DNA of 64,000 bases from Jatrophihabitans cynanchi. Its GTDB lineage: Bacteria > Actinomycetota > Actinomycetes > Mycobacteriales > Jatrophihabitantaceae. The notes beneath the pieces are model-generated. The model did no database searches. It was not told the DNA's origin and saw nothing but the letters and a program-made list of their open reading frames with translations. A program made the position numbers and the translations under genes. Shown here piece by piece: positions 25,591 to 35,396 of this stretch. The stretch is taken from assembly GCF_027247405.1 (NCBI RefSeq), contig NZ_CP097463.1, positions 558,001-622,000 of the forward strand, in the 5' to 3' direction. Each line of letters opens with the position of its first letter. Position 1 is the first letter of the stretch.

Positions 25591-28062
25591 ATGGCCGAGG
25601 GCTCGGGTGTCGACGGTGTCCCCCGCGGGGCTGTGTTCCCAGCCGCGCCGAAGGAAGCGGCCCGGCCGAACCCGGCTGGGCTGTCTGCCGCCGAGGTCGC
25701 CGAGCGGGTCGCGTCCGGGCACACCAACGCGACCGACGAACGCACCAGCCGCACCACCGGCGAGATCGTGCGGGCGAACGTCTTCACGGTCTTCAACGGC
25801 CTGCTCGTCACGCTGTTCGTGGTCATCATGGCAACCGGCCGGTGGCAGAACGGGTTGTTCGGCCTGGTCGTGATCGCCAACTCCGCGATCGGGATCGTCC
25901 AGGAAGTGCGCGCCAAACGCACGCTCGACCGGCTCGCCGTGCTCAACGCGCCGCACGCCCGGGTGGTTCGCGACGGAGCCACCAGCGAGATCGCGATCGC
26001 GGACGTCGTGCTCGACGACCTGCTCGAGTTGCGCGCCGGCGACCAGGTTCCCGCCGACGGCGAGGTCCGCGGGTCCGACGGCCTGGAGCTCGACGAGTCG
26101 CTGCTCACCGGGGAGTCCGACCCGATCCCCAAGGAGGCCGGCGACCAGGTCCGCTCCGGCTCGATCGTCGTCGCCGGCCACGGCCGGTTCCAGGCGACCG
26201 CCGTGGGCGCCGCGGCGTACGCGGCAAGCCTGGCCAGCGAGGCCCGGCGCTTCACGGTGACCCATTCGGAGCTGGTCGCGGGAACGAACAAGCTGCTGCG
26301 CTGGATCTCGCTGATGCTGGTGCTCGTCGCCCCGGTGCTGATCTGGAGCCAGTTCCGCAGCAAGGACAACGAGGGCTGGCGCGAGGCGCTCACCGGTACG
26401 GTCGCGGCGCTGGTCGGCATGGTGCCCGAGGGCCTGGTACTGCTCACCAGCCTGGCCTTCGTGATCGCCACCGTCAGCCTGGTGCGCCAGTCCACCCTTG
26501 TGCAGGAGTTGCCCGCCGTCGAGGGGCTGGCCCGAGTCGACGTCGTCTGCCTGGACAAGACCGGGACGCTCACGGACGGCGACATCCGCTTCGACCGGCT
26601 CGAGGTCCTCGCGGGCACGGACGAGTCCGAGGTGCGGGCCGGGCTCGGCGTGCTGACCCGCTGCGGTGACAGCAACGCGACGTCGGCCGCGCTTATCGAG
26701 CAGTTTCCCGCCGCCGACTGGGGCGAGGTGCGCGCCGTTCCGTTCTCCTCCGCGCGGAAGTGGTCGGCCGTCCTCACCGCGGATCACGGTGACTGGGTTC
26801 TCGGCGCACCGGAGATGGTGCTGCACGCGAACGCCGGCGCGGCACAGACCGATGCCCGTCAGCGCGCCGACGCGATCGCCGAGCAGGGCGCGCGCGTGTT
26901 GCTGCTCGCCCGTGCGGCCAGCGGCTCCGGCATCGGCACGGACGCCCCACTGCCACCGGACCTGTCCCCCGCCGCGCTCGTCGTGCTCGCCGAGCACATC
27001 CGCGAGGACGCCGAGCAGACGCTGCGCTTCTTCACCGAGCAGGGCGTCGCGCTCAAGGTCATCTCCGGGGACAACCCGCGCACGGTCGGCGCGGTCGCCG
27101 CGGCGCTGCACCTGCCGGGGGTGGACAGTGCGGCCGACGCGATCGATGCCCGCACGCTGCCCGAGGATCTCGAGGAGCTGGGCGCGGTGCTGGACACGCA
27201 CAGCGTCTTCGGCCGGGTGACGCCCCATCAGAAGCGTGCCGTGGTCAAGGCGCTGCAGTTGCGCGGCCACGTCGTCGCGATGACCGGCGACGGCGTCAAC
27301 GACGCGCTGGCCCTCAAGGACGCCGACATAGGCGTCGCGATGGGCAATGGCACGGCGGCCACCCGTGCGGTCGCCCAGATCGTGCTGCTGGACGGCCGGT
27401 TCGCGCACTTGCCGTCGGTCGTCGCCGAGGGTCGCCGCGTCATCGCCAACATCGAGCGCGCCGCGAACCTGTTCGTGGTCAAGAACATGTACTCGTTCGC
27501 GCTGGCGATCCTGGTCGCGTTCACCGGCATCGCGTACCCGCTGGCGCCGATCCAGCTGACCTTGATCTCGGCGGTCACCATCGGCATCCCGGGCTTCGTG
27601 CTGGCCCTCGGCCCGAACACCCGCCGGTACGTGCCCGGGTTCTTGCGCCGCGTGCTGCGCTTCGCGATCCCGGTCGGCGCGATCACGGGAGTGAGCGCCT
27701 ATCTCGGCTATCAGGTGACGCGGTGGACGGACGTTGGCGCGGGCGTGGAGGAGGCGCGAACGACAGCAGCGTTGATCGTGCTCATCGTCTCGCTGTGGAC
27801 GCTGCTCGTGTTGGCCCGCCCGCTCGTCGGCTGGAAGCTCGCGCTGGTGGCGACCATGGCCGGCGCGGTCGCGATCATCATCGCCATCGCGCCGCTGGGG
27901 CACGGGTTGTTCCTGCTGGACGTCACACCGCTGCGGCTGTCGATCGCGGCACCCCTCGGCGCCGCGGGCGCGATCGGCGTCGAGATCGCGCACCGGAGCA
28001 TCGCGGCCCTCGCCCGCCGGGGCACGCGCCGCCCGGACGCAACGGTGCCGGCCGGCCGATAA
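25591..28062 (+). CDS. CtpE-like cation-transporting P-type ATPase
   Basis: The protein has 823 residues and begins with AEVAERVASGHTNATDERTS. It carries [16 protein letters not shown] (actuator TGES), the membrane signature GMVPEGLVLLTSLAFVIATV, VVCLDKTGTLTDGDI (phosphorylated Asp), SGDNPRTV, and MTGDGVNDALALKDADIGVA. The PEGL-type ion site and LVQELPAVEGLARVDVV closely match mycobacterial CtpE, a P-type ATPase linked to Ca2+ uptake. There are eight to ten membrane helices. It lacks heavy-metal domains, which separates it from copA. It appears monocistronic. Confidence 0.85.
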   Translation: MAEGSGVDGVPRGAVFPAAPKEAARPNPAGLSAAEVAERVASGHTNATDERTSRTTGEIVRANVFTVFNGLLVTLFVVIMATGRWQNGLFGLVVIANSAIGIVQEVRAKRTLDRLAVLNAPHARVVRDGATSEIAIADVVLDDLLELRAGDQVPADGEVRGSDGLELDESLLTGESDPIPKEAGDQVRSGSIVVAGHGRFQATAVGAAAYAASLASEARRFTVTHSELVAGTNKLLRWISLMLVLVAPVLIWSQFRSKDNEGWREALTGTVAALVGMVPEGLVLLTSLAFVIATVSLVRQSTLVQELPAVEGLARVDVVCLDKTGTLTDGDIRFDRLEVLAGTDESEVRAGLGVLTRCGDSNATSAALIEQFPAADWGEVRAVPFSSARKWSAVLTADHGDWVLGAPEMVLHANAGAAQTDARQRADAIAEQGARVLLLARAASGSGIGTDAPLPPDLSPAALVVLAEHIREDAEQTLRFFTEQGVALKVISGDNPRTVGAVAAALHLPGVDSAADAIDARTLPEDLEELGAVLDTHSVFGRVTPHQKRAVVKALQLRGHVVAMTGDGVNDALALKDADIGVAMGNGTAATRAVAQIVLLDGRFAHLPSVVAEGRRVIANIERAANLFVVKNMYSFALAILVAFTGIAYPLAPIQLTLISAVTIGIPGFVLALGPNTRRYVPGFLRRVLRFAIPVGAITGVSAYLGYQVTRWTDVGAGVEEARTTAALIVLIVSLWTLLVLARPLVGWKLALVATMAGAVAIIIAIAPLGHGLFLLDVTPLRLSIAAPLGAAGAIGVEIAHRSIAALARRGTRRPDATVPAGR

Positions 28063-28107
28063 TGGCCTGTCACCACGTGATCTGGCACCGTGGGTGGGGT
28101 GACCGAC

Positions 28108-30558
28108 ATGAGCAGCACCGGCGCGGACACGGCGGCGGACTTCGTGACAGGCGGTACCGGCGAGACGCGCGCGCCGACCCCGTACTTCCTCGGCGACGTG
28201 GCCGGTCCGCTGGGACGCGACGAGTTGCGCAGGCTGGACGCATGGTGGCGGGCGGCGAACTACTTGGCGGTCGGCCAGATCTACCTCAAGGACAACCCGC
28301 TGCTGCGTGAGCCGTTGCTCGCCGAGCACATCAAGCCGCGGCTGCTGGGGCACTTCGGCACGGTGCCCGGGCTGAACCTGGTGTGGGTGCATGCGAATCG
28401 GCAGATCCGTGCGCGCGGGCTGAACGCGGTCTTCGTGGCCGGTCCCGGGCACGGCGGGCCCGGCCCGAACGCGTGCGCCTGGCTCGAGGGCACCTACTCC
28501 GAGCTGTACAGCCATATCCCGCAGGACGCCGAAGGCATGCGCGAGTTCTTCACCCAGTTCTCCTTCCCCGGCGGGGTGCCGAGCCACTGCGCGCCGGAGA
28601 CGCCGGGCTCGTTCCACGAGGGCGGCGAGCTGGGCTACTCGCTGCTGCACGCGTACGGCGCGGCGCTGGACAACCCCGACCTGACCGTGTTCTGCGTCGT
28701 CGGAGACGGCGAGGCCGAGACCGGCCCGCTGGCCACCAGCTGGCACGCGAACAAGTTCCTCAATCCGGCGCGTGACGGCGCCGTGCTGCCGATCCTCGCG
28801 CTGAACCAGTACAAGATCGCCAACCCGACGATCCTGGCGCGGATCCCCGAGCCGGAGCTGCTGGAGCTGATGCGCGGTTACGGCTACGACCCGCACATGG
28901 TCAGCGGCGACGACCCCGCCGCCGTCCACCAGGCGATGGCCGCCACCGTCGATTCCTGCCTGGACCAGATCGCTGCGGCCCAGCAGGCCGCTCGCACCGG
29001 CGGGGGCGCCCGCCGGCCGGCGTGGCCGATGATCGTGCTGCGCACACCGAAGGGGTGGACCTGCCCGCCGGTCGTGGACGGTCAACAGGTCGAAGGCACC
29101 TACCGCGCGCACCAGGTGCCGCTCCCGTCGGCCCGCACGAACGGCACGCACCTTCGGGTGCTCGAACAGTGGCTGCGCTCCTACCGGCCCGAGGAGTTGT
29201 TCGACGATGCCGGTCGTCCGGTGGCCGAACTGCTGGACGCGGTGCCGACCGGCGAGCGCCGGATGAGCGCGAACCCGGTCGCGAACGGCGGCGCGCTACT
29301 GCGTGATCTGCGGCTGCCCGACTGGCGCGACTACGGCGTGGACGTCCCGTCCCCCGGCGCGACGATGCACGAGGCGACCCGGGTACTCGGCAGCTGGCTG
29401 CGCGACGTGACCGACCTCAACCGGACGAACTTCCTCACCTTCGCCCCCGACGAGTTGGCGAGCAACCGGCTGCAGGACATCCTCGAGGTCACCGGCCGCA
29501 ACTGGCAGGCCGAGATCGGCGAGTTCGACGACCGTCTCGATCCGACCGGCCGGGTGATCGAGGTGCTGTCCGAGCACATGTGCCAGGGCCTGCTGGAGGG
29601 GTACCTGCTCACCGGCCGGCACGGACTGTTCACCTGCTACGAAGCGTTCATCCACATCGTCGACGCCATGTTCAACCAGCACGCCAAGTGGCTGGAGGCC
29701 AGCTCGCAGGTGGCGTGGCGGCGTCCGGTCGCCAGCTTGAACTACCTGCTGTCCTCACACGTCTGGCGCCAGGACCACAACGGGTTCACCCATCAGGACC
29801 CGGGCTTTCTCGACGTCGTGCTCAACAAGCGGCCGGCGGTCGTGCGGATCTACCTGCCACCGGACGCGAACACGCTGCTGTCCACGTACGACCACTGCCT
29901 GCGCTCGCGGCAGTACGTCAACGTCGTGGTCGCGGGAAAGCAGCCGCAGCAGGACTGGCTGTCGGTCGACGAGGCCGCGCGGCACTGCACACGCGGCGCG
30001 GGTATCTGGGACTGGGCCGGGCACAACGACGAGACCGGCACCGTGCCCGACGTCGTGCTCGGCTGCGCCGGCGACATCCCGACGCTGGAGACCCTCGCCG
30101 CCGCCTCGATCCTGCGGGAGCGGTTGCCCGACCTGCGCATCCGGGTGGTCAACGTCGTGGACCTGATGCGGCTGCTGCCCGAGGACGAGCACCCGCACGG
30201 GCTTCCGGACCGCGAGTTCGACACCCTGTTCACCCGCGAAAGCCCGGTGATCTTCGCGTTCCACGGCTACCCCTGGCTGATCCATCGGCTCACCTACCGC
30301 CGCACCAACCACAGCAGCATCCACGTGCGCGGCTACAAGGAGATGGGCACGACGACCACGCCCTTCGACATGGTCATGCTCAACGACCTGGACCGGTACC
30401 ACCTGGTCATCGACGTCATCGACCGGGTCGCGACGCTCGGACCCCGCGCCGCCGGACTGCGGCAGGAGATGGTCGATGCCCGGCTGGAAGCGCGGACCTG
30501 GACGCGTGAGCACGGCGAGGACATTCCCGAGGTCGCGAACTGGGCCTGGCCGTCATAA
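28108..30558 (+). CDS. Xylulose-5-phosphate/fructose-6-phosphate phosphoketolase
   Basis: This protein of about 816 residues has [80 protein letters not shown] (ThDP/Mg motif), [13 protein letters not shown] and [15 protein letters not shown], all hallmarks of Xfp phosphoketolase. It splits sugar phosphates with phosphate to acetyl phosphate plus glyceraldehyde-3-P or erythrose-4-P. ATG 28108 was preferred (ribosome-site-like ggtgggg), with GTG 28099 and GTG 28090 as alternatives. No acetate kinase is adjacent. Confidence 0.93.
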   Translation: MSSTGADTAADFVTGGTGETRAPTPYFLGDVAGPLGRDELRRLDAWWRAANYLAVGQIYLKDNPLLREPLLAEHIKPRLLGHFGTVPGLNLVWVHANRQIRARGLNAVFVAGPGHGGPGPNACAWLEGTYSELYSHIPQDAEGMREFFTQFSFPGGVPSHCAPETPGSFHEGGELGYSLLHAYGAALDNPDLTVFCVVGDGEAETGPLATSWHANKFLNPARDGAVLPILALNQYKIANPTILARIPEPELLELMRGYGYDPHMVSGDDPAAVHQAMAATVDSCLDQIAAAQQAARTGGGARRPAWPMIVLRTPKGWTCPPVVDGQQVEGTYRAHQVPLPSARTNGTHLRVLEQWLRSYRPEELFDDAGRPVAELLDAVPTGERRMSANPVANGGALLRDLRLPDWRDYGVDVPSPGATMHEATRVLGSWLRDVTDLNRTNFLTFAPDELASNRLQDILEVTGRNWQAEIGEFDDRLDPTGRVIEVLSEHMCQGLLEGYLLTGRHGLFTCYEAFIHIVDAMFNQHAKWLEASSQVAWRRPVASLNYLLSSHVWRQDHNGFTHQDPGFLDVVLNKRPAVVRIYLPPDANTLLSTYDHCLRSRQYVNVVVAGKQPQQDWLSVDEAARHCTRGAGIWDWAGHNDETGTVPDVVLGCAGDIPTLETLAAASILRERLPDLRIRVVNVVDLMRLLPEDEHPHGLPDREFDTLFTRESPVIFAFHGYPWLIHRLTYRRTNHSSIHVRGYKEMGTTTTPFDMVMLNDLDRYHLVIDVIDRVATLGPRAAGLRQEMVDARLEARTWTREHGEDIPEVANWAWPS

Positions 30559-30698
30559 CGCGTACCGCCCGACCGGCCGCGCCATGTGCCGCATTCGCGT
30601 TTCGGCAGGCATTGACCGCGATCGCGGCCCGCGACATACTCGCCGGGCGGCTACTCGCGCCGGGCGGTAGTCGTGCCGGAAGACATGGGACGTGGTTC

Positions 30699-31112
30699 AT
30701 GGGCGGGATGAAGCCGACTACGGAAATGCTGCTCAAGGCGCACATCGCCAAGCAGAGCACGGCGCGAATTCTCTGGGCGGAGGCCAAGAAGAAGGCTGAG
30801 GCCAAGAAGGTCGACGTGAAGGTGTTCAACCGCGATCTCGGTCCGGAGCTGGACAAACTGCGCGACCTCTGCGAGGGCGCCCTGCAGGTCAAGAAGCACT
30901 ACGGGAAGCTGGACTCGAAGACAATTCAGGCCGTGAAGAACCAGTCCCTCAAGGTCGAGAAGATCATTCGCGACTACGGGGCGCTCTGCACGCAGGAATC
31001 GAAGAAGTCAGGCGTCACCGCCGATCAGAAGAAGGCTTGGGACAGCCTGAAGCGCCAGCTGGACACGACGGCGTCAGCGCCCGGCAACATGACACGCCCG
31101 GCCCTGAAGTAA
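30699..31112 (+). CDS. Small lysine-rich helical protein of unknown function
   Basis: This 137-residue soluble protein has KPTTEMLLKAHIAKQSTARI, a Lys/Ala run (WAEAKKKAEAKKVDVK), LGPELDKLRDLCEGALQVKK, and KSGVTADQKKAWDSLKRQL. It is mostly predicted helical, with two Cys. Base composition is lower in GC than its neighbours. The start is ATG 30699; ATG 30708 is also in frame. I do not recognise a family. It is the last plus-strand gene of normal size before the injection-system locus, so it could be a cargo or accessory gene, but nothing shows this. Confidence 0.55.
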   Translation: MGGMKPTTEMLLKAHIAKQSTARILWAEAKKKAEAKKVDVKVFNRDLGPELDKLRDLCEGALQVKKHYGKLDSKTIQAVKNQSLKVEKIIRDYGALCTQESKKSGVTADQKKAWDSLKRQLDTTASAPGNMTRPALK

Positions 31113-31209
31113 CGGTCCAGCTGGCGGCGGGCCCCCGCTTCGATTCCGGTGTGACAGCGCAGTCAAGATTGCGGCGTTTCGCGGAACCTTTTCTGAAGGA
31201 TCGACGACC

Positions 31210-31380
31210 ATGCCTGGGTCCCCGCGATCACGGGTGCTAATGACCTGGTGTGCGGTGGGCCTCAGCGTGGTCGCGGCTACCGCGTCGGCCTGCGCCAGTC
31301 AGGCGACAGGCCCGAGACGAAACGTGTGCGGTACTCCCATCTCATTCTCGTCCGGCGAAATGCGACGCCCGGCGCCGTAG
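31210..31380 (+). CDS. Possible small lipoprotein (56 residues)
   Basis: From ATG 31210 a 56-residue frame begins MPGSPRSRVLMTWCAVGLSV and continues VVAATASACASQATG. This is a short signal peptide with lipobox ASAC, so the mature part would be only about 27 residues (including NVCGTPISFSSG). A ribosome site (gaagga) lies before the start. The 3' end overlaps the convergent gene at 31342 by 39 bases, which weakens the case. The surrounding stretch 31113-31209 is otherwise empty. Confidence 0.35.
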   Translation: MPGSPRSRVLMTWCAVGLSVVAATASACASQATGPRRNVCGTPISFSSGEMRRPAP

Positions 31381-31668
31381 CGTGCGCTGCTCGTGTTCGC
31401 CACTCAGCACCACTAGCAGCGCGCCGTTGACCGCCGTCCGGGCCGGCGCGGGGTCGCTGTCACGTACCGTCGCCTGCGCGGCCGCGGCGGCCGCACCGGT
31501 GTCGAACACGTACACATCGGCGCGCCCGCCGTCGGCGAACCCGAAGGCGAGCGCGGCATCGGCCGATACGCCGTCGGGCAGCTGCGCGGGCTCGGTCTCC
31601 GAGTCGGCCTCGCTCACGCGGAGCAAGGCGCGGATGCGGCTGACGAGGTCGTCATCGGGTCGGTTCAC
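31342..31668 (-). CDS. Unknown protein coupled to DUF4157 zincin effector gene
   Basis: This 108-residue protein starts at GTG 31668, which overlaps the stop of the upstream DUF4157 gene as GTGA, so it is translated with it. It has an acidic helical N-terminus (DDLVSRIRALLRVSEADSE), then a small alpha/beta unit with ADVYVFDTGAAAAAAQATVR and TAVNGALLVVLSGEHEQRTL. No signal peptide is seen and I do not recognise the family. A dedicated partner of the effector (immunity or loading factor) is a reasonable inference from coupling only. Confidence 0.65.
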   Translation of the reverse strand: MNRPDDDLVSRIRALLRVSEADSETEPAQLPDGVSADAALAFGFADGGRADVYVFDTGAAAAAAQATVRDSDPAPARTAVNGALLVVLSGEHEQRTLRRRASHFAGRE

Positions 31669-33200
31669 GGCTTGCAGGCGTCCTTGGCGTCGTCCCAGTC
31701 TTCGCTCTGGACGTCCTCGAGCAACTCGGTCCAGGCCTCCTCGGCCTCTTCGCCGGTCTCGCCGTGCTCTGCCTTGCGGAAGTCGACGAACGCCTGCTTC
31801 AGCGGTGCGACCGTGCCGCTGTAGTACGCGGCGGCGAGCAGCAGTTCGGCGCCAGCGCCGAGCATCGGGACGAACGCGTCGGTCAGCCAGTCGAGGTTGT
31901 CCTCGTAGTTGTCGCGGTCGATGGCCACGTCGGGATGCTCGGTGACCTTGCGGGTGAAGTACTCGGTCAGCGCCTCGTTGAACTCCGAGCCGTAGCTGTT
32001 CAGCACCGCGTCGTCCTGGTAGCGGTGCATCCCCTCGTGGATCGCCGTGCCGGGATTGCCCCGGTCGGCGTTGAGCACGATCGGCGAGTCGCTCTGCGTG
32101 GTCGAGGTGAACGCGTTGGTTTCGAGTTCCTCCTCACTGCCGACCGGCTCGCTCGGGAACTCCGACTCGTATACCCGCGCCCAGTTGGCGTTGTCGAGGA
32201 TCGCGACGAAACCTTCGGCCTGCCGCCCCTTTCCGACGGCGGCCTCGATGAACGGTTTCAGCGGCCCGGTGCCCAGGCAGGTGCGGATCACCGTGTCCAC
32301 CTCGGTACCGCTCTTGTGCGCGACGGACCCCTGGTGCGCCATGCCCAGTGCTGCCACCAGGCCCATGAACTCGACACCGCCGAGGTACACACGCGCCTTG
32401 GCCATCAACGCGTCGTCGGACCAGAGCGTGCGGCGCTGCGGTTCGGACAGCGCGGTCACGATCGCGCGCAGCTCGATCAGGCGCTGCTTGGCCTCCCCCG
32501 CGTCGGCCGGCGCGGCACCGGCGACCAGGGCGGTGAACCGCTCGACGTCGCTCTGCGCAACCGGCGTGGCGGACGCGGACGTCGGTGGCGCAGTCGTCGG
32601 TGGCGCAGTGGTCAGTGGCGCAGTGGTCGGCGCTTCAGTGCTGGGCGTGGTCGTGGTGGGCGCCGTTGCGGTTGCCGTGGGTGGGTCGCGGCGCAGCACC
32701 GAGCGCTGAACGCCGGCGTCGGTGTCCAGGGCCACGCCGCCCTTCTGCTGCACCACGTGGGCGAGCTCGTGGCCGATCAGCCGCTGGCCGTCCGGCGCAC
32801 CGGGGTCGAAGGCACCGGCGGCGAAGTAGATGTCGTTCCCGTGCGTGAACGCGCGTGCCTGCACCTGATCGGCCAGCGTCGCCGCCGCCGGGTCGGAGTG
32901 CACCCGCACGTTGCCGAAGTCGAACCCGTACTGCTGCTCGAACCGCTCGGCGATCTCGGGCGGAAGCGGCTCGCCCTGACCGGACTGGCGTTGCAGCGCA
33001 GCCACGACGGAGGGCTCCGCGGCGGTGCCGCCCAGCGGGTCGTCGCCCCCTTTGGCAGCCCGGCGCAGCGCCACACCCTGAACCGGGACGGCCAGCTGAT
33101 CGGTGACCTCGGCCTCGACCGCTTGCAGCAACTCGTCCGCATCGCCGGCCGGTACGGGTGTGGTGGAAGCCGGAGCGCGGAGCAGGCGGTGCGTGCTCAC
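31665..33200 (-). CDS. DUF4157 eCIS cargo candidate with second gluzincin-like protease site
   Basis: The protein has 511 residues. Residues 60-155 form a DUF4157 domain (PLPPEIAERFEQQYGFDFGN, VRVHSDPAAATLADQVQARA, LIGHELAHVVQQ with HELAH at 144-148), the domain typical of proteins encoded with contractile injection systems. A Pro/Thr linker covers residues 173-214. The C-terminal half holds a second site, AIHEGMHRYQ (His388, Glu389, His392), followed 17 residues later by NEALTEYF (Glu409/Glu413), as in gluzincin metalloproteases. It may therefore be a delivered protease. It lies downstream of the AAA+ ATPase gene and is coupled to a 108-residue partner. Confidence 0.8.
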   Translation of the reverse strand: MSTHRLLRAPASTTPVPAGDADELLQAVEAEVTDQLAVPVQGVALRRAAKGGDDPLGGTAAEPSVVAALQRQSGQGEPLPPEIAERFEQQYGFDFGNVRVHSDPAAATLADQVQARAFTHGNDIYFAAGAFDPGAPDGQRLIGHELAHVVQQKGGVALDTDAGVQRSVLRRDPPTATATAPTTTTPSTEAPTTAPLTTAPPTTAPPTSASATPVAQSDVERFTALVAGAAPADAGEAKQRLIELRAIVTALSEPQRRTLWSDDALMAKARVYLGGVEFMGLVAALGMAHQGSVAHKSGTEVDTVIRTCLGTGPLKPFIEAAVGKGRQAEGFVAILDNANWARVYESEFPSEPVGSEEELETNAFTSTTQSDSPIVLNADRGNPGTAIHEGMHRYQDDAVLNSYGSEFNEALTEYFTRKVTEHPDVAIDRDNYEDNLDWLTDAFVPMLGAGAELLLAAAYYSGTVAPLKQAFVDFRKAEHGETGEEAEEAWTELLEDVQSEDWDDAKDACKP

Positions 33201-33271
33201 TGGTGCCCCTTCCCATGATCGGTGAGCAGAGCGTACGGCTCAGCGGCTCTCTTGACGAGCGTCCGTGCCGC

Positions 33272-35230
33272 TCACGGACGCAGCGCGGCGGCCTCGTCGG
33301 TGGCCGGTAGGTACAGGCCGAAGCCGTGCTCGGGCAGGACCCGGCCGAGCTTCTGGTACTCCGCCAGGGTTGCCACCGCGATGTGCCGCATGCCGACCGG
33401 TTCGCCGAGGCCGACCGCGTCGAAGGCCGCGGCCCGCACGATGTTGCGGATGTCGCCGCCGGTGAGCTCGGCGGTCTCGGCGAGGAAGTCCAGCGCGATC
33501 GGGTCGTCGTCGTCGAGGCTCTGCAGTTGGGCGAGATGGTGTTCCCACAGCCGGCGGCGGATCACCGGGTCGGGGTCCGGGAAGCTGATGATGAAGCTCA
33601 TCCGCCGTGAGAACGCGCGGTCGAGGTTGCCGCGCAGGTTGGTCGCCAGGATGGTGATGCCGTCGAACTGCTCCATGCGCTGCAGCAGGTAGGCGATCTC
33701 CTGGTTCGCGTAGCGGTCGCGCGCGTCGTGCACCTCGGACCGGCTGCCGAACAACGCGTCCGCCTCGTCGAAGAACAACACGACATCCAGCGACTCGGCC
33801 GCCTGGAACACCCGCTCCAGGTTCTTCTCGGTCTCGCCGATGTACTTGTCGACGACCGAGGACAGCTCGACCTGGAACAGGTCCATGGACAGTTCCTGCG
33901 CAACGATGTTCGCCGCGAGCGTCTTGCCGGTGCCCGGGTTGCCGGCGAACAGCGCGGCGATCCCGCGCCCCGCGCCGCGCAACAGCCCCTGCGCGGCGAC
34001 CTGGTCACGATGCCTGGCCCAGGTCACGAGCTGGTGCAGCGACCTCGTCGCAGCGGTCGGCAGCAGCAGGTCGCCGAAGCCGAGGCCGCTGCCGGTCGTG
34101 GTGGAGGCGAGAAAGCCCGCGCCGGTGCGGCCGGAACCGCTCACCCGCCGCGCGGCGTCGCGCACGATCGCGGCCGACAACGGCTCCTTGCGTGCCGCGG
34201 CGACCAGCTTGGCGTACCGGGTCGCGGCAGCCATCGCCTCCGGGTTCATCCGCAGCCCGAGCAGGGTCTCACTCAGGTCGGCGTCCTCGGCGGCGATGTC
34301 GCCGAGGTTGACCTGCCACAGCGCGGCACGCTGGGCGACATCGAGCCGCTCGGCGTCGACAAGCAGCGGCAGGTGCGGCAGCCACGACGGGTTCCACGGC
34401 CGGCTCGACACGGCGATCACCGGCACCGCTGCCCGCGCGAGCACCTCGAACGCGCTCGAGTCGCCCCGCTCGGCGAGGGCGTCGGCGTTCGCCAGGATCA
34501 GCGCGCACCCGCGTAACCCGGCCTCGCGCACCGCGGCGACGAGCACGTCGGCGATGGCCCGGTCGGACGCGACCCGCAGCAGATCGACGGCGTAACTGGC
34601 GATGTGCAGCGCGTCGAGGGAGCCGGCGGCCATCGACGCGCCCGCGGCACCACGCACCGCGCGGATCCAGATGAGCCGGACGCCGTTCTCGATCGCGGCC
34701 GAGACCAGGTCACCGCCGGGCAGCTCGAGCGGGACCGGCGCGGTGCGCAGCGGGGCGACCAGCGGGTCCTCCGGGACCGCGCCCGCGAGCGCGGCGACGA
34801 CCGGGTCGGGCACTTGCAGCCTGCGCTGGCCCCACGGCTCGGTGCCGGCAACCTGCAGCAGCCCGTGCCGGCGCAGCGTGGCGCGCGGGCCGAGCCGCGC
34901 GAACCCTTCGGCCGCCGCACTGCCGATTCCGGCCAGCTCCAGCGCCAGCGCGACGGTGCAGCGCGCGACACCGGTGCTGCCGCGAAGCCCGGCGTACGCG
35001 TAGCCGACGTTGGCGTCGAGCTCCGGCGCCACGGCGGCCCACAGCAGGAACCGGTCTGTCGCGTCGAGGCCGAACACGTCCGCGACACCGGCGAGCGGCG
35101 CGTGCTCGTCCTCGGCCCCGTCGGGGTATTCCGCCCGCAAGATGCTGAGCACGCCGGACAGTTCGGGCAGCTCCGCCGTTCCGGTACGTCGCGCCGCGGC
35201 CAGCGTCAGTTCGCCGACCAACGCCGCCAT
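33272..35230 (-). CDS. AAA+ ATPase of the eCIS (Pvc15-like)
   Basis: The protein has 652 residues from ATG 35230 (GTG 35242 is possible). The N-terminal 400 residues are the winged, inactive-ATPase-like region of this family (LDATDRFLLWAAVAPELDAN, LPGGDLVSAAIENG). The C-terminal AAA+ module has Walker A GNPGTGKTLAANI near residue 430, Walker B VVLFFDEADALFGSR, sensor 1 ILATNLRGNLD, arginine fingers in RAFSRRMSFII, and FPDPDPVIRRRLWEHHL. In PVC and Afp this ATPase is needed for assembly or cargo loading. It is divergent from the DUF4255 gene. Confidence 0.88.
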   Translation of the reverse strand: MAALVGELTLAAARRTGTAELPELSGVLSILRAEYPDGAEDEHAPLAGVADVFGLDATDRFLLWAAVAPELDANVGYAYAGLRGSTGVARCTVALALELAGIGSAAAEGFARLGPRATLRRHGLLQVAGTEPWGQRRLQVPDPVVAALAGAVPEDPLVAPLRTAPVPLELPGGDLVSAAIENGVRLIWIRAVRGAAGASMAAGSLDALHIASYAVDLLRVASDRAIADVLVAAVREAGLRGCALILANADALAERGDSSAFEVLARAAVPVIAVSSRPWNPSWLPHLPLLVDAERLDVAQRAALWQVNLGDIAAEDADLSETLLGLRMNPEAMAAATRYAKLVAAARKEPLSAAIVRDAARRVSGSGRTGAGFLASTTTGSGLGFGDLLLPTAATRSLHQLVTWARHRDQVAAQGLLRGAGRGIAALFAGNPGTGKTLAANIVAQELSMDLFQVELSSVVDKYIGETEKNLERVFQAAESLDVVLFFDEADALFGSRSEVHDARDRYANQEIAYLLQRMEQFDGITILATNLRGNLDRAFSRRMSFIISFPDPDPVIRRRLWEHHLAQLQSLDDDDPIALDFLAETAELTGGDIRNIVRAAAFDAVGLGEPVGMRHIAVATLAEYQKLGRVLPEHGFGLYLPATDEAAALRP

Positions 35231-35396
35231 CGCTGTCCGCACCTCTGCCCTCCGTCCGCGCCTGCGCCTGCACGTTGCGCGCTCGCCGCGAGCGGCGGTT
35301 CGGCGTGCGCGGCTCGCCGCGGCCGAAGGCGCTACATTACGCAGAGCGTAGCGGCCGGCACCAGGTCGGCAGCGCGACACGGATGCGGAGACCGGC
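35231..35396. promoter_or_regulatory. Divergent promoter region of ATPase and DUF4255 genes
   Basis: This 166-bp gap separates the minus-strand ATPase from the plus-strand DUF4255 gene and must hold both promoters. It contains gctacattacgcag, an AT-rich patch that could be a -10 region for the plus strand. No palindrome is convincing. Confidence 0.4.

Noticed and set aside
25183-29151. 1322-codon open frame on the minus strand across the phospholipase, CtpE-like and phosphoketolase genes
   Set aside because: It is antisense to three clear genes, is Arg/His/Gln-rich without domains, and is expected in high-GC DNA where stop codons are rare in shadow frames.
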